Of a stretch of 62,646 bases of DNA, positions 34,251 to 42,952 are shown piece after piece (position 1 is the stretch's first letter; each line of letters opens with the position of its first letter). Position numbers and translations under genes: made by a program. Below the pieces are notes generated by a model, which was given only the letters and a program-made list of their open reading frames with translations, was not told where the DNA came from and did no database searches. The DNA lies in contig DHWF01000031.1 of the NCBI GenBank assembly GCA_002413045.1, positions 213,589 through 276,234 of the forward strand, written 5' to 3'. The stretch comes from Chloroflexi bacterium UBA5189. Its GTDB lineage: Bacteria; Chloroflexota; Limnocylindria; Limnocylindrales; CSP1-4.

Positions 34251-35393
34251 TCAGTCCTCGATCGGGTAGCGGACACCGGACGGGCCGTCGAAGAAGGACC
34301 GGGCGCGCGGGAGGATGCTCGCGGCGACCTCGATCGCGGCCGCCGGCAGGTCGCCCCACGTGCTGCCGTCGCCGCGGCGCACGGCGAGGAGGTCCGCGAG
34401 CACCGCCGCCGCGGTCGCCGTGCCCCCGGCTCCGGGGCCTTCGATCGCGACCCGGCCGAGCGCATCGGCCTCGATCTCGATGCGATTCCGCACGCCATTT
34501 GTCTGCCCGAGGGCTGAGGCCTCGGGGACCGCGGTCGGCAGGACCGCGGCCTCGACTCGGCCGTCGCTGGAGCGGCGGCGCGCGCTGGCGAGGAGCCGGA
34601 TCGCGAATCCGTCGCGATTCGCGCGGGAGAGGTCACCTGCCGTGACCCCCGTGATCCCGGGCCGCGAACCGCGTCGGTGAACCTGGATGCCCGCTCGATC
34701 GAGCCAGATCCCGAAGGCGAGACGGGCCAGCACGACGAGCTTGTCCGCGGCGTCGCCGCCCTCGACGTCGCCGGTCGGGTCGGCCTCCGCGTAGCCGGAC
34801 GCCTGCGCATCGGCGAGGGCGTCGGCGTAGCCGGTGCCGTTCGCGGCCATCTCCGTGAGGATGTAGTTGGTCGTGCCGTTCACGATGCCGCGCAGCGACG
34901 ACACGGTCGTTCCCGCGAGGTCCTCGGCGAGCAGGCGCAGGATCGGCGTGCCGCCCATGACCGCCGCCTCGTAGCGCAGCGGCGCGCGGGTCTGCCGGGC
35001 GATCGCCTCGAGCTCCGCGCCGTGCCGCGCGATGACGTACTTGTTGGCGGTGACGACCGCCTTGCCCGCGGTCAGCGCGGCGGCGATCAACGTTCGCGCC
35101 GGCTCGCCGCCGCCCATCAGCTCCACGATGACGTCGGAGGCGCCCGCGACCAGGTGCGCCGGCGCGTCGCTCAGGAGATGGGCGGGCACGCCGCCGGCGG
35201 CCGCGCGGGCCAGGTCGCGCGCCGCAACCCCGACGAGCTCGAATGCCCCGGACTCGGGAGCGAGACCCGGCGATCGACCCTCCAGCAGCCCGCGGACGAC
35301 CTCGCGCCCGACCGTCCCGGCGCCCAGCACGACCACCCGCAGCGGTCTAGAAGCCGCCTCCGATCCCCGATTCGACCCGCCCTGCCCAACCAT
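34251..35393 (-). CDS. hom: Homoserine dehydrogenase
   Basis: NAD(P)H-dependent reduction of aspartate semialdehyde to homoserine. In 380 residues there is the cofactor motif VVVLGAGTVGREVVRGL (about 20-36), TANKYVIARHG, and the substrate loop GIVNGTTNYILTEM and GYAEADPTGDVEGGDAADKL. It ends before the C-terminal ACT domain found in about 430-residue homologues, so threonine feedback through that domain is probably absent. The start is fixed by TACCAT exactly six bases before the ATG (leaderless type). Confidence 0.96.
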   Translation of the reverse strand: MVGQGGSNRGSEAASRPLRVVVLGAGTVGREVVRGLLEGRSPGLAPESGAFELVGVAARDLARAAAGGVPAHLLSDAPAHLVAGASDVIVELMGGGEPARTLIAAALTAGKAVVTANKYVIARHGAELEAIARQTRAPLRYEAAVMGGTPILRLLAEDLAGTTVSSLRGIVNGTTNYILTEMAANGTGYADALADAQASGYAEADPTGDVEGGDAADKLVVLARLAFGIWLDRAGIQVHRRGSRPGITGVTAGDLSRANRDGFAIRLLASARRRSSDGRVEAAVLPTAVPEASALGQTNGVRNRIEIEADALGRVAIEGPGAGGTATAAAVLADLLAVRRGDGSTWGDLPAAAIEVAASILPRARSFFDGPSGVRYPIED

Positions 35394-35399
35394 CGGCGC

Positions 35400-35405
35400 A
35401 TGGTA
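35400..35405 (-). promoter_or_regulatory. Leaderless-type -10 element of hom
   Basis: TACCAT on the minus strand, six bases before the ATG at 35393. Confidence 0.55.
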
Positions 35406-35440
35406 GCCGAGGGTCTCACCCGAACGGCCGCGCGCCGGCT

Positions 35441-35533
35441 TTCGTATTCGCGATTTCCGCGGTCGAATCCGAAGCTTCCTGGCTATGCGCGTCGGAGGAA
35501 TATGAACTCGCGCCGGGAACAAGGGAATACGAA
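35441..35533. repeat. Inverted repeat upstream of trpS
   Basis: Perfect nine-base arms TTCGTATTC (35441-35449) and GAATACGAA (35525-35533), interleaved with a second pair (CGAATCC near 35464 and GGATTCG near 35566). The interleaving would give a pseudoknot-like RNA or paired operator sites. Confidence 0.4.
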
Positions 35534-35594
35534 GACCCCGGCGACGCGCATCGGCGCGAAGCGGTGGATTCGGGATCGAGATCCGCGCATATGA
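35502..35594 (+). CDS. Possible 30-residue leader peptide before trpS
   Basis: ATG at 35502 with GGAGG just upstream, ending at TGA 35594, 49 bases before trpS. The peptide is basic (begins MNSRREQG) and holds one Trp codon. A regulatory uORF for trpS is a weak inference, since most attenuation leaders have several Trp codons, and trpS has its own nearby -10. Confidence 0.25.
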   Translation: MNSRREQGNTKTPATRIGAKRWIRDRDPRI

Positions 35595-35629
35595 ACGCGA
35601 TCCGCGGCGGCCGTGCGTCGAACGACGGC

Positions 35630-35635
35630 TACACT
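35630..35635 (+). promoter_or_regulatory. -10 element of trpS
   Basis: TACACT, eight bases before the ATG at 35644. Confidence 0.45.
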
Positions 35636-35643
35636 CGCGCCGC

Positions 35644-36693
35644 ATGACCACAGGTTCGGTTCCGGCCGTAGTTCCCGCCGCCGGCCTCGCCGCGAAGGCG
35701 GCCGGCGAGCGCCCCGCGCCCGCGGGGCCACGGACGTTCAGCGGCATCCAGCCGTCGGGCGTCGCGCACCTCGGGAATGACCTCGGCGCGATCCGCAACT
35801 ACGTGCGGCTCCAGGCCGAATACGACGCGATCTACTGCATCGTCGACTACCACGCCTTGACCTCGACGCACGATCCGGACGTCCTGCGCGCGCGAACGCG
35901 CGACATGGCCGCGTCGCTCCTCGCGCTGGGCCTGGACCCGGAGCGCTGCACGCTGTTCGTCCAGAGCCATCGGCCGGAGCACACCGAGCTGGCCTGGCTG
36001 CTCGCGACGGTGACGCCGGTCAGCTGGCTCGAGCGCACGCCCGCGTATAAGGACAAGCGCGAACAGCAGCCGGACGACGTCAACCACGGCCTGCTCACCT
36101 ACCCCGTCCTGCAGGCAGCCGACATCGCGATGTACAAGGCGTCGCTCGTGCCGGTCGGGCGGGACCAGGCCGCCCACCTCGAGATCTCGCGCGAGATCGT
36201 CCGCGCCTTCAACCACCGCTACGGCGAGACGTTCCCCGAGGCGCAGGCGGTCTTCACCGAAGCGCCGACCGTCCTCGGCACCGACGGCGTGCGCAAGATG
36301 AGCAAGTCGATCGGCAACACGATCGACATCCTCGGCGAGCCCGACCTGATCCGGAAGCAGGTCATGTCGATGGTCACCGACACGCAGCGCATCCTGCGCA
36401 CCGACCCCGGCCGCCCCGAGGTCTGCAACGTGTGCCAGCTCCATCGGTTCTTCGGCGAGGACTACCTGGAGATCCAGGACGGCGAGCGCACCGCCCGGAC
36501 GGGCTGCGTCGACACGAAGCGCCTGCTCGCCGATCGAATCATTCGCTACTACGCGCCGGCCCGCGCGCAGTACCTCGAGCTCCAGGCGAACCCCGGCCGC
36601 GTCGACGAGATCCTCGCCGCCGGCGCCGACCACCTCGCCCCCCTCGCCGCCGAGATGATGGCCGAGGTCAAGCAGAAGATGGGCCTCCGCTGA
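35644..36693 (+). CDS. trpS: Tryptophanyl-tRNA synthetase
   Basis: Charges tRNA-Trp. The 349-residue class I synthetase has the HIGH-like SGVAHLGN near residue 40, the KMSKS motif exactly (GVRKMSKSIGNTID, about 220), and TYPVLQAADIAMYKASLVPVGRDQAAHLE. The N-terminal 28 residues are Ala/Pro-rich and extra to the family. Its stop overlaps the start of the next gene (TGATG), so the permease is translationally coupled, an unusual partner. Confidence 0.97.
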   Translation: MTTGSVPAVVPAAGLAAKAAGERPAPAGPRTFSGIQPSGVAHLGNDLGAIRNYVRLQAEYDAIYCIVDYHALTSTHDPDVLRARTRDMAASLLALGLDPERCTLFVQSHRPEHTELAWLLATVTPVSWLERTPAYKDKREQQPDDVNHGLLTYPVLQAADIAMYKASLVPVGRDQAAHLEISREIVRAFNHRYGETFPEAQAVFTEAPTVLGTDGVRKMSKSIGNTIDILGEPDLIRKQVMSMVTDTQRILRTDPGRPEVCNVCQLHRFFGEDYLEIQDGERTARTGCVDTKRLLADRIIRYYAPARAQYLELQANPGRVDEILAAGADHLAPLAAEMMAEVKQKMGLR

Positions 36694-37883
36694 TGGAGCT
36701 GACGCCACGCGAGCGCCGCTGGTTCGACGCCATCCTGGTGCTCGGCGCGACCACGCTGTTCTTCATCGTGCTCGGCTTCGTCGGGCTGATCTTCACGATC
36801 TTCGGCGACCTGATCATGGTGTTCTTCCTGGCCTGGCTCTTCGCGTTCATGCTCGGGCCGGTCATCAATCGCGTTACGGCCATCCCGTTCATGAGCCGGA
36901 CCGGCGCGATCTTCATCGTCTACTTCATCCTGTTCGGCTCGCTCGTGTTCATCTCGATCGTGGTCGCCGCGGCGGTCGTGAACTCGATCGGCGACTTCAT
37001 CACGAACCTGCCGACCCTTCGCGCGAACCTGCCGAGCATCCTGGAGCCGTGGCAGGCGCGCCTCAACGGCGTCGGCATCACGGGCGTCGATCTCACGGCC
37101 CAGGCCACGGTCGTCCTCGACAACCTCGGCCAGTACGCCGCCCAGCTGGCGGCGCCGCTCCAGCAGATCGCCGTGGCGAGCATCGGCGCGATCGGCAACC
37201 TGCTGCTGGTCGTGGTGTTCTCGCTGTACATGGTCGCCGACCGCGATCGGCTCGTCGCGTTCGGGTTCTGGCTGGTCCCGTCGGGCTACAAGGCCGAGGC
37301 GAAGATCCTCGAGGAGGCGGTCAGCCGATCGTTCGGCGGGTTCATCCGCGGCCAGGTCATCACGGGCCTCGCGTTCGGCGCGATCTGCCTCGTCGCCAGC
37401 CTGTTGTTCGGCCTCGACTACCTGCCGGTCACGACGTTCACGGCCGGACTCCTGATGATGATCCCGTTCTTCGGCCCGTTCGTGGCCTGGGTCCCGCCGG
37501 TGCTCGTGGCCATCCTGCTCAAGCCCGACTCGCTCGTGGGCACCGCGATCGTGGTCGGTGTCGGGTGGGTGCTCGTCATGAACGCGCTCCAGCCGCGGAT
37601 CATGGCGACGTCGCTCCGGATCCACCCGATCGTCGTCCTGGGCTCCGTGCTCGTCGGCATCAAGATCGCGGGCATTCCCGGCGCCATCTTCGGCATCCCG
37701 ATCGCCGCCGTGCTCTCCGCGCTCATCCTCCACGCGCTCGGGCGCCGACGTGGCACGGGTGCTGTTGCGGAACGCGCGGCCGCCCGGGTCGGCGAGCGCC
37801 AGGGCCGCATCGTTCGCCAACCCCGTGAGCCGAACCCGACCATCGACCGCGACGTCGAGCCCTCTGGCAGCTCGACCGACTAG
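36693..37883 (+). CDS. AI-2E transporter family permease
   Basis: Polytopic membrane protein of the AI-2E/PerM family (396 residues). It has about eight helices: two near the N-terminus (LVLGATTLFFIVLGFVGLIF, DLIMVFFLAWLFAFMLGPVI), one at 65-90, then the hydrophobic C-terminal block with GLDYLPVTTFTAGLLMMIPFFGPFVAWVPPV and NALQPRIMATSLRIHPIVVLGSVLVGIKIAGIPGAIFGIPIAA, a highly conserved family signature. The family includes exporters of signalling molecules and Na+/H+ antiporters; the substrate here is unknown. A charged 50-residue tail follows. It starts within the trpS stop codon. Confidence 0.92.
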   Translation: MELTPRERRWFDAILVLGATTLFFIVLGFVGLIFTIFGDLIMVFFLAWLFAFMLGPVINRVTAIPFMSRTGAIFIVYFILFGSLVFISIVVAAAVVNSIGDFITNLPTLRANLPSILEPWQARLNGVGITGVDLTAQATVVLDNLGQYAAQLAAPLQQIAVASIGAIGNLLLVVVFSLYMVADRDRLVAFGFWLVPSGYKAEAKILEEAVSRSFGGFIRGQVITGLAFGAICLVASLLFGLDYLPVTTFTAGLLMMIPFFGPFVAWVPPVLVAILLKPDSLVGTAIVVGVGWVLVMNALQPRIMATSLRIHPIVVLGSVLVGIKIAGIPGAIFGIPIAAVLSALILHALGRRRGTGAVAERAAARVGERQGRIVRQPREPNPTIDRDVEPSGSSTD

Positions 37884-39181
37884 CCCGCGGCCGGCGCCGT
37901 CGTGTCAGCGTCCTCCCGTGGTTCATGCAGGCGTGCGACCAGGTACAACGTCAGCGCGATGAGCACGAGGTTCCGCCCGAGGACGACGGCGACCCACAAC
38001 GGCTCGCGGGTCACGTAGTAGTCGACGTACCAGCGCGGGTAATACCAGCCGGTCAGCAGAATGGCGACCGCGATCCCGATCACGTGGACCGGCCAGCGCC
38101 GGCTCGGAACGATCACGATCGGCGCGATCAGCCAGATCAGGTACTGGGGCGAGAAGACCTTGCCGAGCGCGACGTAGGCGGTGATCGCGGCGGCCGTCGC
38201 GACCATGAGCCGTTCGAGGGTCATCGAGCCGCGCACGAACAGGATGACCGTCACGAGCAGCACGATCGCGAGCACGACGGTCTGCACCGTCGCGACCTGT
38301 TCGGGCAGGTCACCCCACAGGTTGTACGAGTCGAACGTGTGGATGAGGTAGATCGGTGGCGCGTGCGTCACGAGGTTGAACGCGTACATGACGCTCGCCC
38401 CGATCGCCTCGACCTGGAGCGGCCGCGTGAACGCTCGCGTCATCGAGCCGACGATTCCGTCCGGCGCGAGTGCGTAGAACGGGGCGACCCCGACGAAGAC
38501 CGTCGTCGTCACGATCAGCCCGAACTGGATCGCCGTCCGCAGATCGAACTTGCGCCACAGGTAGGCGACGAGGATCGGCGCGAGGACGATCGGGTAAACC
38601 TTCGCGAGCACCGCCAGCCCGAGCGCAATCGCGCCGACGCGATACCGGCCCGTCACGAAGCACCACATCGTCGCGGCGGTGAACAGGGCCGGCCACAGGT
38701 CGTACCGCGCCTGCATCAGCGGACCGAGCAGGAGGGGCGACGACGCCACGAGGAGCGCCGCGGCGATCACCTCGCGCCGGCCGAGGCGGAGCGCCGCGAC
38801 GGTGCGCAGCACGAAGATCATCGTGACCATGCCCACGCCGGCCATGAACAGCTGGAACGCGACCCGGTAGCCCTCCTCGGTGACTGGGCTGCCGGCGAAC
38901 GGCAGCGGCCCCAGGATCGGCACGAGGGCGAGCGGCGGATACTCGAACGCGAAGTCGCGATACGGAATCTGCCCGGCAAGGACGTTGTCTGCGTAGGCGC
39001 GGTACAGGTCGACCTGGAGGGCCCGGCCCGGAGAGCCGTACAGGTACTGCGCGGCCAGGAACCCGACCACGACCCAGGTGACGCTGAACACGATGATCGA
39101 CAGCGCGCCGACGCGCGCGGTCCAGACTTCGTCGGACTCGACTGGCTCCGGGTCGCTAGCCTCGTCGGCCACGGAGGTCAC
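37880..39181 (-). CDS. GT87-type membrane glycosyltransferase
   Basis: Polytopic (about ten helices) 433-residue protein of the DUF2029/GT87 mannosyltransferase-like family, using polyprenyl-phosphate sugars to build cell-envelope glycans. Family signs are the periplasmic loop DLYRAYADNVLAGQIPYRDFAFEYPPLALVP (about 58-88), QARYDLWPALFTA and GKVFSPQYLIWLIAP. It overlaps the upstream oxidoreductase by 26 bases and the convergent permease stop by CTAG. GTG start at 39181. Confidence 0.85.
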   Translation of the reverse strand: MTSVADEASDPEPVESDEVWTARVGALSIIVFSVTWVVVGFLAAQYLYGSPGRALQVDLYRAYADNVLAGQIPYRDFAFEYPPLALVPILGPLPFAGSPVTEEGYRVAFQLFMAGVGMVTMIFVLRTVAALRLGRREVIAAALLVASSPLLLGPLMQARYDLWPALFTAATMWCFVTGRYRVGAIALGLAVLAKVYPIVLAPILVAYLWRKFDLRTAIQFGLIVTTTVFVGVAPFYALAPDGIVGSMTRAFTRPLQVEAIGASVMYAFNLVTHAPPIYLIHTFDSYNLWGDLPEQVATVQTVVLAIVLLVTVILFVRGSMTLERLMVATAAAITAYVALGKVFSPQYLIWLIAPIVIVPSRRWPVHVIGIAVAILLTGWYYPRWYVDYYVTREPLWVAVVLGRNLVLIALTLYLVARLHEPREDADTTAPAAG

Positions 39182-40793
39182 GGAGGATTTCGCGGGCGGC
39201 GTTCTGGCCGGGTCCGCCGGTGATCCCGCCGCCGGGATGGGCGCCGGAGCCGCACAGGTACAGCCGCTCCAGCGCGATTCGGTAGCGGGCGTGCCCGAGC
39301 AGCGGGCGCCACACGAAGAACTGGTCGAGGCCTGCCTCCGCGTGGAGCGGGTGGCCGCCCGTGAGCCCGTACTGCCGCTCCAGGTCCACCGGCGTGAGCA
39401 CCTGGCGATGGGTCACGAGCTTGCCGATCCCGGGCGCGACCGACTCGAGCACCGACATGATCGTGTCGCCGAGGTTCTCGCGGGCCACGTCCCAGTCGCC
39501 GGCGGCCTGGCCCCGGTGGCCGCGCAGCTCGTACGGCGCGTACTGCGCGATGACGCTCATGACGTGGGTGCCCGCCCTGGCGCTCTCGACCAGCGACGGA
39601 TCGGCGAGCGACGGGATCGTCGCCTCGATGATCGGCTGGGTGCTCCAGCGGCCGTACTTGGTGGCATCGAAGGCGCGCTCCATGGCATCGATGCCGGGTG
39701 CGACCAGGATCCGGCCGCGGAGGAGCGACTCGTCGCCAACGGCGGCCGGGAAGACCGGCAGCTTCTTGAGCGCGAGGTTCACCTTCGCCACGACGCCCGG
39801 GGTCCGGATGTTGCCGGCGCGCCAACCGAGCGACGGACCGAGCGCAACCGGGTCGACGAGGCCGACCAGCGTCCGCTTCGGGTCGAGACCGGAGACGACG
39901 CCGCTCGCCTCGATCGCCTCGCCGCAGGCGAGCACGACGCCGGTCGCACGGCCGTCGCGCGAGGTGATCGCCGTGACTTCCGCGCCCGTCCGGATCTCGG
40001 CGCCTGCCTCGCGCGCCGACGCGGCGAGCGCCGCCGAGAGCGCGCCGGGGCCGCCCTTGGCGAACACGGTTTCGCCCGCCGCGCCGCCGTCGTTGCCGGC
40101 CGCGTCGCCGAGGAGCATCGCGGCGGTTCCGGCGGACCACGGCCCGACATTGCCGAAGCGCACCCCGCGCCAGGCGAGCGCGGCCCGGACGGCATCGTCG
40201 TCGAACGACTCGGCGACGAGGTCCGCGACGGCCATCGGGAGCACGCGCAGCACCGTTCGAGAGCCGTCGCGCCCGAGGCCCTTGAAGCTGCGGCCGAGCC
40301 TGAGCGCCGAGAGCGCGTCGCCGAGGCCGGGCGCCTTGATATCCGGCGGTGTGGATCGACCGAGGTCGTCGAGGAATCGACCGAGGGCCCGCACCTGCCG
40401 GTCGAAGCCGGCGTACGCATCGGCATCGTGGGCGTTCCGCGCCCGCAGGCCGGCTGCCGTCTTCGCGACGTCCGACCAGAGCGTGACCGCGCCGCCGTCC
40501 GAGGACGGCGCGAAGACCCGCACGTCCGGCGCAACGAGCGAGAGTCCGTGTCGCGACAGTTCGAGGTCCTTCTGCACCGAGGCTCGCAGCCGCCCGACCG
40601 TATGCGCGAGCGTCGGCACGCGGACCCCGTCGGCGAGCTCGCTCGTGTCGGCCGCGCCACCAACGCGCTCGCGGCGCTCGAGCACGAGCGTGCGCAGCCC
40701 GCCCTTCGCGAGATACGCGGCGGTCACGAGCGCGTTGTGGCCCGCCCCGACGACGACGACGTCCCACTTCGGTGCCGCTCCGGGCGTGCTCAC
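39156..40793 (-). CDS. Phytoene desaturase-like FAD oxidoreductase
   Basis: Flavoprotein of the phytoene dehydrogenase (CrtI/COG1233) family, 545 residues. The dinucleotide-binding motif is VVVVGAGHNALVTAAYLAKGGLRTLVLERRERVGG (about 12-46), and the C-terminal family signature is LYLCGSGAHPGGGITGGPGQNAAREI. It is paralogous to the next gene upstream. GTG start overlaps that gene's stop (GTGA). No phytoene synthase is nearby, so the substrate need not be a carotenoid; relatives act on retinoids and other isoprenoids. Confidence 0.88.
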   Translation of the reverse strand: MSTPGAAPKWDVVVVGAGHNALVTAAYLAKGGLRTLVLERRERVGGAADTSELADGVRVPTLAHTVGRLRASVQKDLELSRHGLSLVAPDVRVFAPSSDGGAVTLWSDVAKTAAGLRARNAHDADAYAGFDRQVRALGRFLDDLGRSTPPDIKAPGLGDALSALRLGRSFKGLGRDGSRTVLRVLPMAVADLVAESFDDDAVRAALAWRGVRFGNVGPWSAGTAAMLLGDAAGNDGGAAGETVFAKGGPGALSAALAASAREAGAEIRTGAEVTAITSRDGRATGVVLACGEAIEASGVVSGLDPKRTLVGLVDPVALGPSLGWRAGNIRTPGVVAKVNLALKKLPVFPAAVGDESLLRGRILVAPGIDAMERAFDATKYGRWSTQPIIEATIPSLADPSLVESARAGTHVMSVIAQYAPYELRGHRGQAAGDWDVARENLGDTIMSVLESVAPGIGKLVTHRQVLTPVDLERQYGLTGGHPLHAEAGLDQFFVWRPLLGHARYRIALERLYLCGSGAHPGGGITGGPGQNAAREILRDLRGRRG

Positions 40794-42463
40794 GCGGCGC
40801 CGTCGCCGGAGTGCCAGCCGATCCCGCGGCGCTTGGACTTCAGCAGCTCCATCGCCGCGATCCGGCCATTCGCGCCCATGATCCCGCCGCCCGGGTGGGT
40901 CGACGACCCGCACAGCCACAGGTCGCGGACGGGAGTCTGGAAGCGGGCCCAGCCGGGGACCGGGCGGCTGAAGAACAGCTGCTCGAGCGAGAGCTCGCCC
41001 TGGAAGATGTTGCCCTCGGTGAGCCCGGTCGTCCGCTCGATATCGAGCGGCGTCTGGACGTTCCGGAACAGGATCTTCGAGGGCAGGTCCGGCGCGAACT
41101 CGGCGATTCGGCTGACGACGGCGTCCCCGAATGCCTCGCGCTGGTTGTCCCAGCCACCCAGTGACGGGTCGAGATCGTACGGGGCGTACTGCACGAAGCA
41201 GCTCATGATGTGCTTGCCGGGCGGCGCCATGGATGGGTCGACCAGGGTCGGGATGATGATGTCGATGTAGGGCTTCGCGCTGAAGCGGCCGTACTTGGCG
41301 TCGTCGTAGGCACGCTCCATGTCGTCGACCGATGGGGAGATCGAGATCGCGCCGCGGAGGTGCTCGCCCTCGCCGGGGAGCGCCGTGAAGCTCGGCAGCG
41401 AGTCGAGCGCCATGTTGACCTTGCCCGACGAGCCGCGGAACTTGAAGCGGCGGACCTCGGCCGCGAAGTCCGCGTCGATCGCGTCGGGCTCGAGGAGGTC
41501 GATGAAGGTGCGGCGCACGTCGACCGAGGACAGGACCGAGGATGCGTCAAGCTCCTCGCCGGACTCGAGGACGACGCCGGTGGCGCGCCCGCCCCTGGTC
41601 CGGATTTTGGCGACCGGGGCTTCCGTGCGGATCTCCACGCCATTCGCGCGGGCTGCACTGGCGATCGCCGCGGAGATGCCGCCGGTGCCGCCCTTCGGGA
41701 TGCCCCAGGCCCGGAAGGCGCCATCGATCTCGCCCATGTAGTGGTGAAGCAGGACGTAGGCCGTGCCCGGGCTCTTCACGCCCTGGTAGGTCCCGATGAT
41801 CCCCGACGCGGACATCGTGGCCTTGAGCGGGTCGGTCTCGAACCACTGGCTGAGGAAGTCATACGCGGACATCGTCATGAGCTGGACGAAGACCGCCTGC
41901 TGGCGCTCGGTCAGCTTCTGGAAGGATCGAAGCAGGCCCGTCAGCGGCAGCAGCGGGCGCGGGTCGATGGAGGCCGGGTCCGGCGGGACGATCGCGAGAA
42001 TCGGCTTGATGAAGCGGGCCATGTCGACCATGAGCGGCCCGTATTCCTCGTACGCCTCGGCGTCCATCTTCGACCAGCGCCGGAGCTCGCGAACCGTTCG
42101 GCCGTGATCGTTCACGCGCCACAGGTAGTCCCCGGTGCCGATCGGGTTGCCGTTGCCGTCCTTCGGCGCGGGCCGGCCCATGCCCTCGGGAACGGGCGTG
42201 AACGTGCCGTCGAGGGGCAGAATGTCGAGGCCGTGGTGGGGCAGGTCGAGCTCGCGGATGATCTCCGGTCGGAGCAGCGAGACGACGTAGCTGAAGACCG
42301 AGAATCGGAAGCCCGGGAAGAGCTCCTCGGTGACCGCCGCGCCCCCGAGCACGTGGCGCTTCTCCAGGACGACCGTCTTCAGCCCCGCGCGCGCGAGATA
42401 GGCGGCGCTGATCAGCCCGTTGTGGCCGCCGCCGATCACGACCGCGTCGTAGCGCTGGGGCAC
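40790..42463 (-). CDS. Phytoene desaturase-like FAD oxidoreductase, second copy
   Basis: Second flavoprotein of the phytoene dehydrogenase-related family, 557 residues. It shows AVVIGGGHNGLISAAYLARAGLKTVVLEKRHVLGGAA at the N-terminus and DLWLCGSSTHPGGGIMGANGRIAAME at the C-terminus. Longer and diverged from the downstream copy, with which it is translationally coupled. GTG start with GGAGG five bases upstream; TAGAGT is about 40 bases upstream. Tandem pairs of this kind could act as two partners of one oxidation, but that is inference. Confidence 0.88.
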   Translation of the reverse strand: MPQRYDAVVIGGGHNGLISAAYLARAGLKTVVLEKRHVLGGAAVTEELFPGFRFSVFSYVVSLLRPEIIRELDLPHHGLDILPLDGTFTPVPEGMGRPAPKDGNGNPIGTGDYLWRVNDHGRTVRELRRWSKMDAEAYEEYGPLMVDMARFIKPILAIVPPDPASIDPRPLLPLTGLLRSFQKLTERQQAVFVQLMTMSAYDFLSQWFETDPLKATMSASGIIGTYQGVKSPGTAYVLLHHYMGEIDGAFRAWGIPKGGTGGISAAIASAARANGVEIRTEAPVAKIRTRGGRATGVVLESGEELDASSVLSSVDVRRTFIDLLEPDAIDADFAAEVRRFKFRGSSGKVNMALDSLPSFTALPGEGEHLRGAISISPSVDDMERAYDDAKYGRFSAKPYIDIIIPTLVDPSMAPPGKHIMSCFVQYAPYDLDPSLGGWDNQREAFGDAVVSRIAEFAPDLPSKILFRNVQTPLDIERTTGLTEGNIFQGELSLEQLFFSRPVPGWARFQTPVRDLWLCGSSTHPGGGIMGANGRIAAMELLKSKRRGIGWHSGDGAA

Positions 42464-42549
42464 GCAAACCTCCGAGGGAGACGCACCGGGAACGCGCCGA
42501 CTCTAGCGGACGGCGATCCCCCGCGTCGACCGCGATCCGAGTCGTGTGC

Positions 42550-42555
42550 TACGGT
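42550..42555 (+). promoter_or_regulatory. -10 element of vapBC
   Basis: TACGGT, about 34 bases before the vapB ATG and overlapping the operator-like repeats. Confidence 0.4.
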
Positions 42556-42588
42556 GTGTGCACGTCTCGACACACGAGGTGACACACC
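42553..42588 (+). promoter_or_regulatory. Operator-like inverted repeat of vapBC
   Basis: GGTGTGTG (42553-42560) and GACACACC (42581-42588) pair at seven of eight positions, with CACAC (42571-42575) inside. Toxin-antitoxin complexes usually bind such repeats next to their own -10 to autorepress. Confidence 0.5.
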
Positions 42589-42589
42589 A

Positions 42590-42952
42590 ATGGCGCTCGT
42601 TCGAACCAACATCACCATCCCGGAGGAGACGCTTGCCCTGGTCGATGCCGTGGCGGGCCCGCGCGGCCGCAGTGCCTACATCGCCGACGTGGTCTACAAG
42701 CAGGTCCGCCGCGATAACGCGCGGATGGTCTTCGAGAAGTACGCCGGCTTCCTGAAGGACTCGGACGCCTGGGGACGCACCCAGGAGGAGACTGACCGAC
42801 TGCTGCGCGAGGTTCGCGAATCGTGGGATCGACCGTGGATCTGGGAGGAAGCTGGTGCGGTATCTGCTGGACACGACACTCCTGATCGATCACGCAAAAG
42901 GCAGGCCAAGCGCCGAGGCACTCGTGCGCACGCTGTTCGAGAATCCGAATGA
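42590..42952 (+). CDS. vapB: VapB-type antitoxin with extended basic tail
   Basis: Antitoxin of a VapBC pair. The 120-residue protein starts with a ribbon-helix-helix-like part (MALVRTNITIPEETLALVDAVAGPRGRSAYIADVV) that should bind the upstream repeats. The middle (about 50-90) would wrap the toxin and ends WDRPWIWEE. About 30 further residues are very basic (RKRQAKRRGTR) and are encoded inside the start of the toxin gene, an overlap of 98 bases. This is much longer than the usual few-base overlap. Confidence 0.8.
   Translation: MALVRTNITIPEETLALVDAVAGPRGRSAYIADVVYKQVRRDNARMVFEKYAGFLKDSDAWGRTQEETDRLLREVRESWDRPWIWEEAGAVSAGHDTPDRSRKRQAKRRGTRAHAVRESE

Noticed and set aside
35394..35643. T-box leader for trpS
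   Set aside because: No T-box sequence or specifier-loop arrangement found on the plus strand.
36549..37820. Minus-strand 423-codon frame opposite the AI-2E permease
   Set aside because: Highly charged low-complexity translation (Asp/Glu/Arg/His repeats) with no start signal; the plus-strand permease has conserved family sequence.
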